58,969 nucleotides of DNA from Lachnospiraceae bacterium (GTDB lineage Bacteria > Bacillota > Clostridia > Lachnospirales > Lachnospiraceae): positions 1-58,969 of the forward strand of contig JAILMH010000054.1 in the NCBI GenBank assembly GCA_024692715.1. Direction: 5' to 3'. A program made the translations under genes and the position numbers. This document shows, in pieces, positions 58,793 through 58,969 of this stretch. Numbering within the stretch: position 1 is the first letter of the stretch; every line of letters begins with the position of its first letter. The notes below the pieces were generated by a model that saw only the letters and a program-made list of their open reading frames with translations, had not been told where the DNA came from and searched no databases.

Positions 58793-58969
58793 CGTCGCAG
58801 CGAGACAGCGACAAACAAAAAACACTCAAAAGCCAGTAAATAAGCGGCTTGAAGAGTGGAGAACATTGACAAATAAACAGCAATGCAACCCTGAAAATTC
58901 AGAAGCGTCGAAGAGACGTGAAGAGTTATTCAGAAATGAATGAAACCAAACAGTAAAAAAGGTTTAAGA
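58793..58969 (+). ncRNA. Probable 5' leader of an rRNA operon (16S follows outside the window)
   Basis: No protein-like signals; a short open frame here lacks a ribosome binding site. It contains stems GTCGC/GCGAC (58794-58812) and CACTC..AAGCC/GGCTT..GAGTG (58823-58858), then GAACATTGACAAATAAACA, which resembles anti-termination and processing segments preceding clostridial 16S or 23S genes. The window ends GGTTTAAGA, which could lead directly into a 16S start. This is inference. Confidence 0.6.

Noticed and set aside
58755..58943. A 62-codon open frame inside the presumed rRNA leader
   Set aside because: It starts inside the promoter, has no ribosome binding site, and its composition is not protein-like.
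1..58969. CRISPR arrays, insertion sequences, phage genes or tRNA genes
   Set aside because: No regularly spaced repeats, transposase or integrase motifs, or cloverleaf-like GGTTC(A/G)A-containing segments were seen on either strand.

Overview
The window reads like a chromosome segment of an anaerobic, low-to-mid GC Gram-positive bacterium of the class Clostridia, most likely family Lachnospiraceae (Butyrivibrio/Roseburia-like). The evidence is the pairing of scpA/scpB, yebC and cmk-ispH-rpsA, a sodium-pumping decarboxylase operon, hemZ, a CIRCE-controlled clpB, many secreted or lipoprotein products with Gram-positive signals, strong G-rich ribosome binding sites, and dense U-tailed hairpin terminators. 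No phage, IS element, CRISPR array or tRNA gene was seen. The right end looks like the promoter and leader of an rRNA operon, cut just before 16S.

Layout. 1-3377: the 3' two thirds of alaS, then tlyA and nadK, in visibly more GC-rich DNA than the rest. 3470-6900: yebC, an unknown gene, a metallophosphoesterase, scpA and scpB. 7141-12382: a five-gene biotin-dependent decarboxylase/transcarboxylase operon with two different carboxyltransferases, a biotin carrier, an OadG-like lipoprotein and the membrane beta subunit. 12558-17653: thioesterase, flavoprotein, cmk, ispH, S1 protein and cheR. 17858-24991: a small ORF, an exonuclease, apbE, a GH25 muramidase, an AP2-like DNA-binding protein, a SleB-like hydrolase and thrC. 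25034-31307: a CheX-like/CheY pair, a membrane protein, a GGDEF-EAL protein, a cyclophilin and a two-component system divergent from an RND efflux pair (31589-36294). 36474-44729: a PPEP/lethal-factor-like secreted metalloprotease, clpB, a GH13 amylase, thiamine pyrophosphokinase and the MetNIQ methionine transporter. 44874-49311: a GNAT-MsrA fusion, two RpiR-like regulators and a carboxylesterase lipoprotein. 49428-51648: hemZ and a CmpB-like membrane protein. 51696-55572 (minus strand): a MATE exporter, a formyltransferase and a stand-alone NRPS-type adenylating enzyme, which together look like a minimal biosynthesis-and-export cluster. 55712-58635: a CAP-domain protein, a small DUF6465-like protein with a structured leader, a 53-residue membrane ORF, a voltage-gated potassium channel and an HPr/Crh-like protein.

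How the genes work together. The decarboxylase operon should couple decarboxylation (oxaloacetate, or a malonyl/methylmalonyl-CoA type substrate) to sodium export through one shared biotin carrier. The methionine genes form a divergent uptake/repair pair around one intergenic region that carries a strong promoter and an 11-bp direct repeat. CheR, CheY, the CheX-like protein and the GGDEF-EAL protein are signalling parts without flagellar genes in view. The strongest candidate for something undescribed is the adenylating enzyme/formyltransferase pair, whose genes overlap by about 92 bases and are followed by an exporter. Other notable points are the Crh-like HPr with no active-site histidine, the PPEP-like protease, and the structured leaders upstream of the SleB-like and DUF6465-like genes.

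All positions and motif matches were read by eye. Family names come from recognised motifs and remembered family architecture, not from searches.
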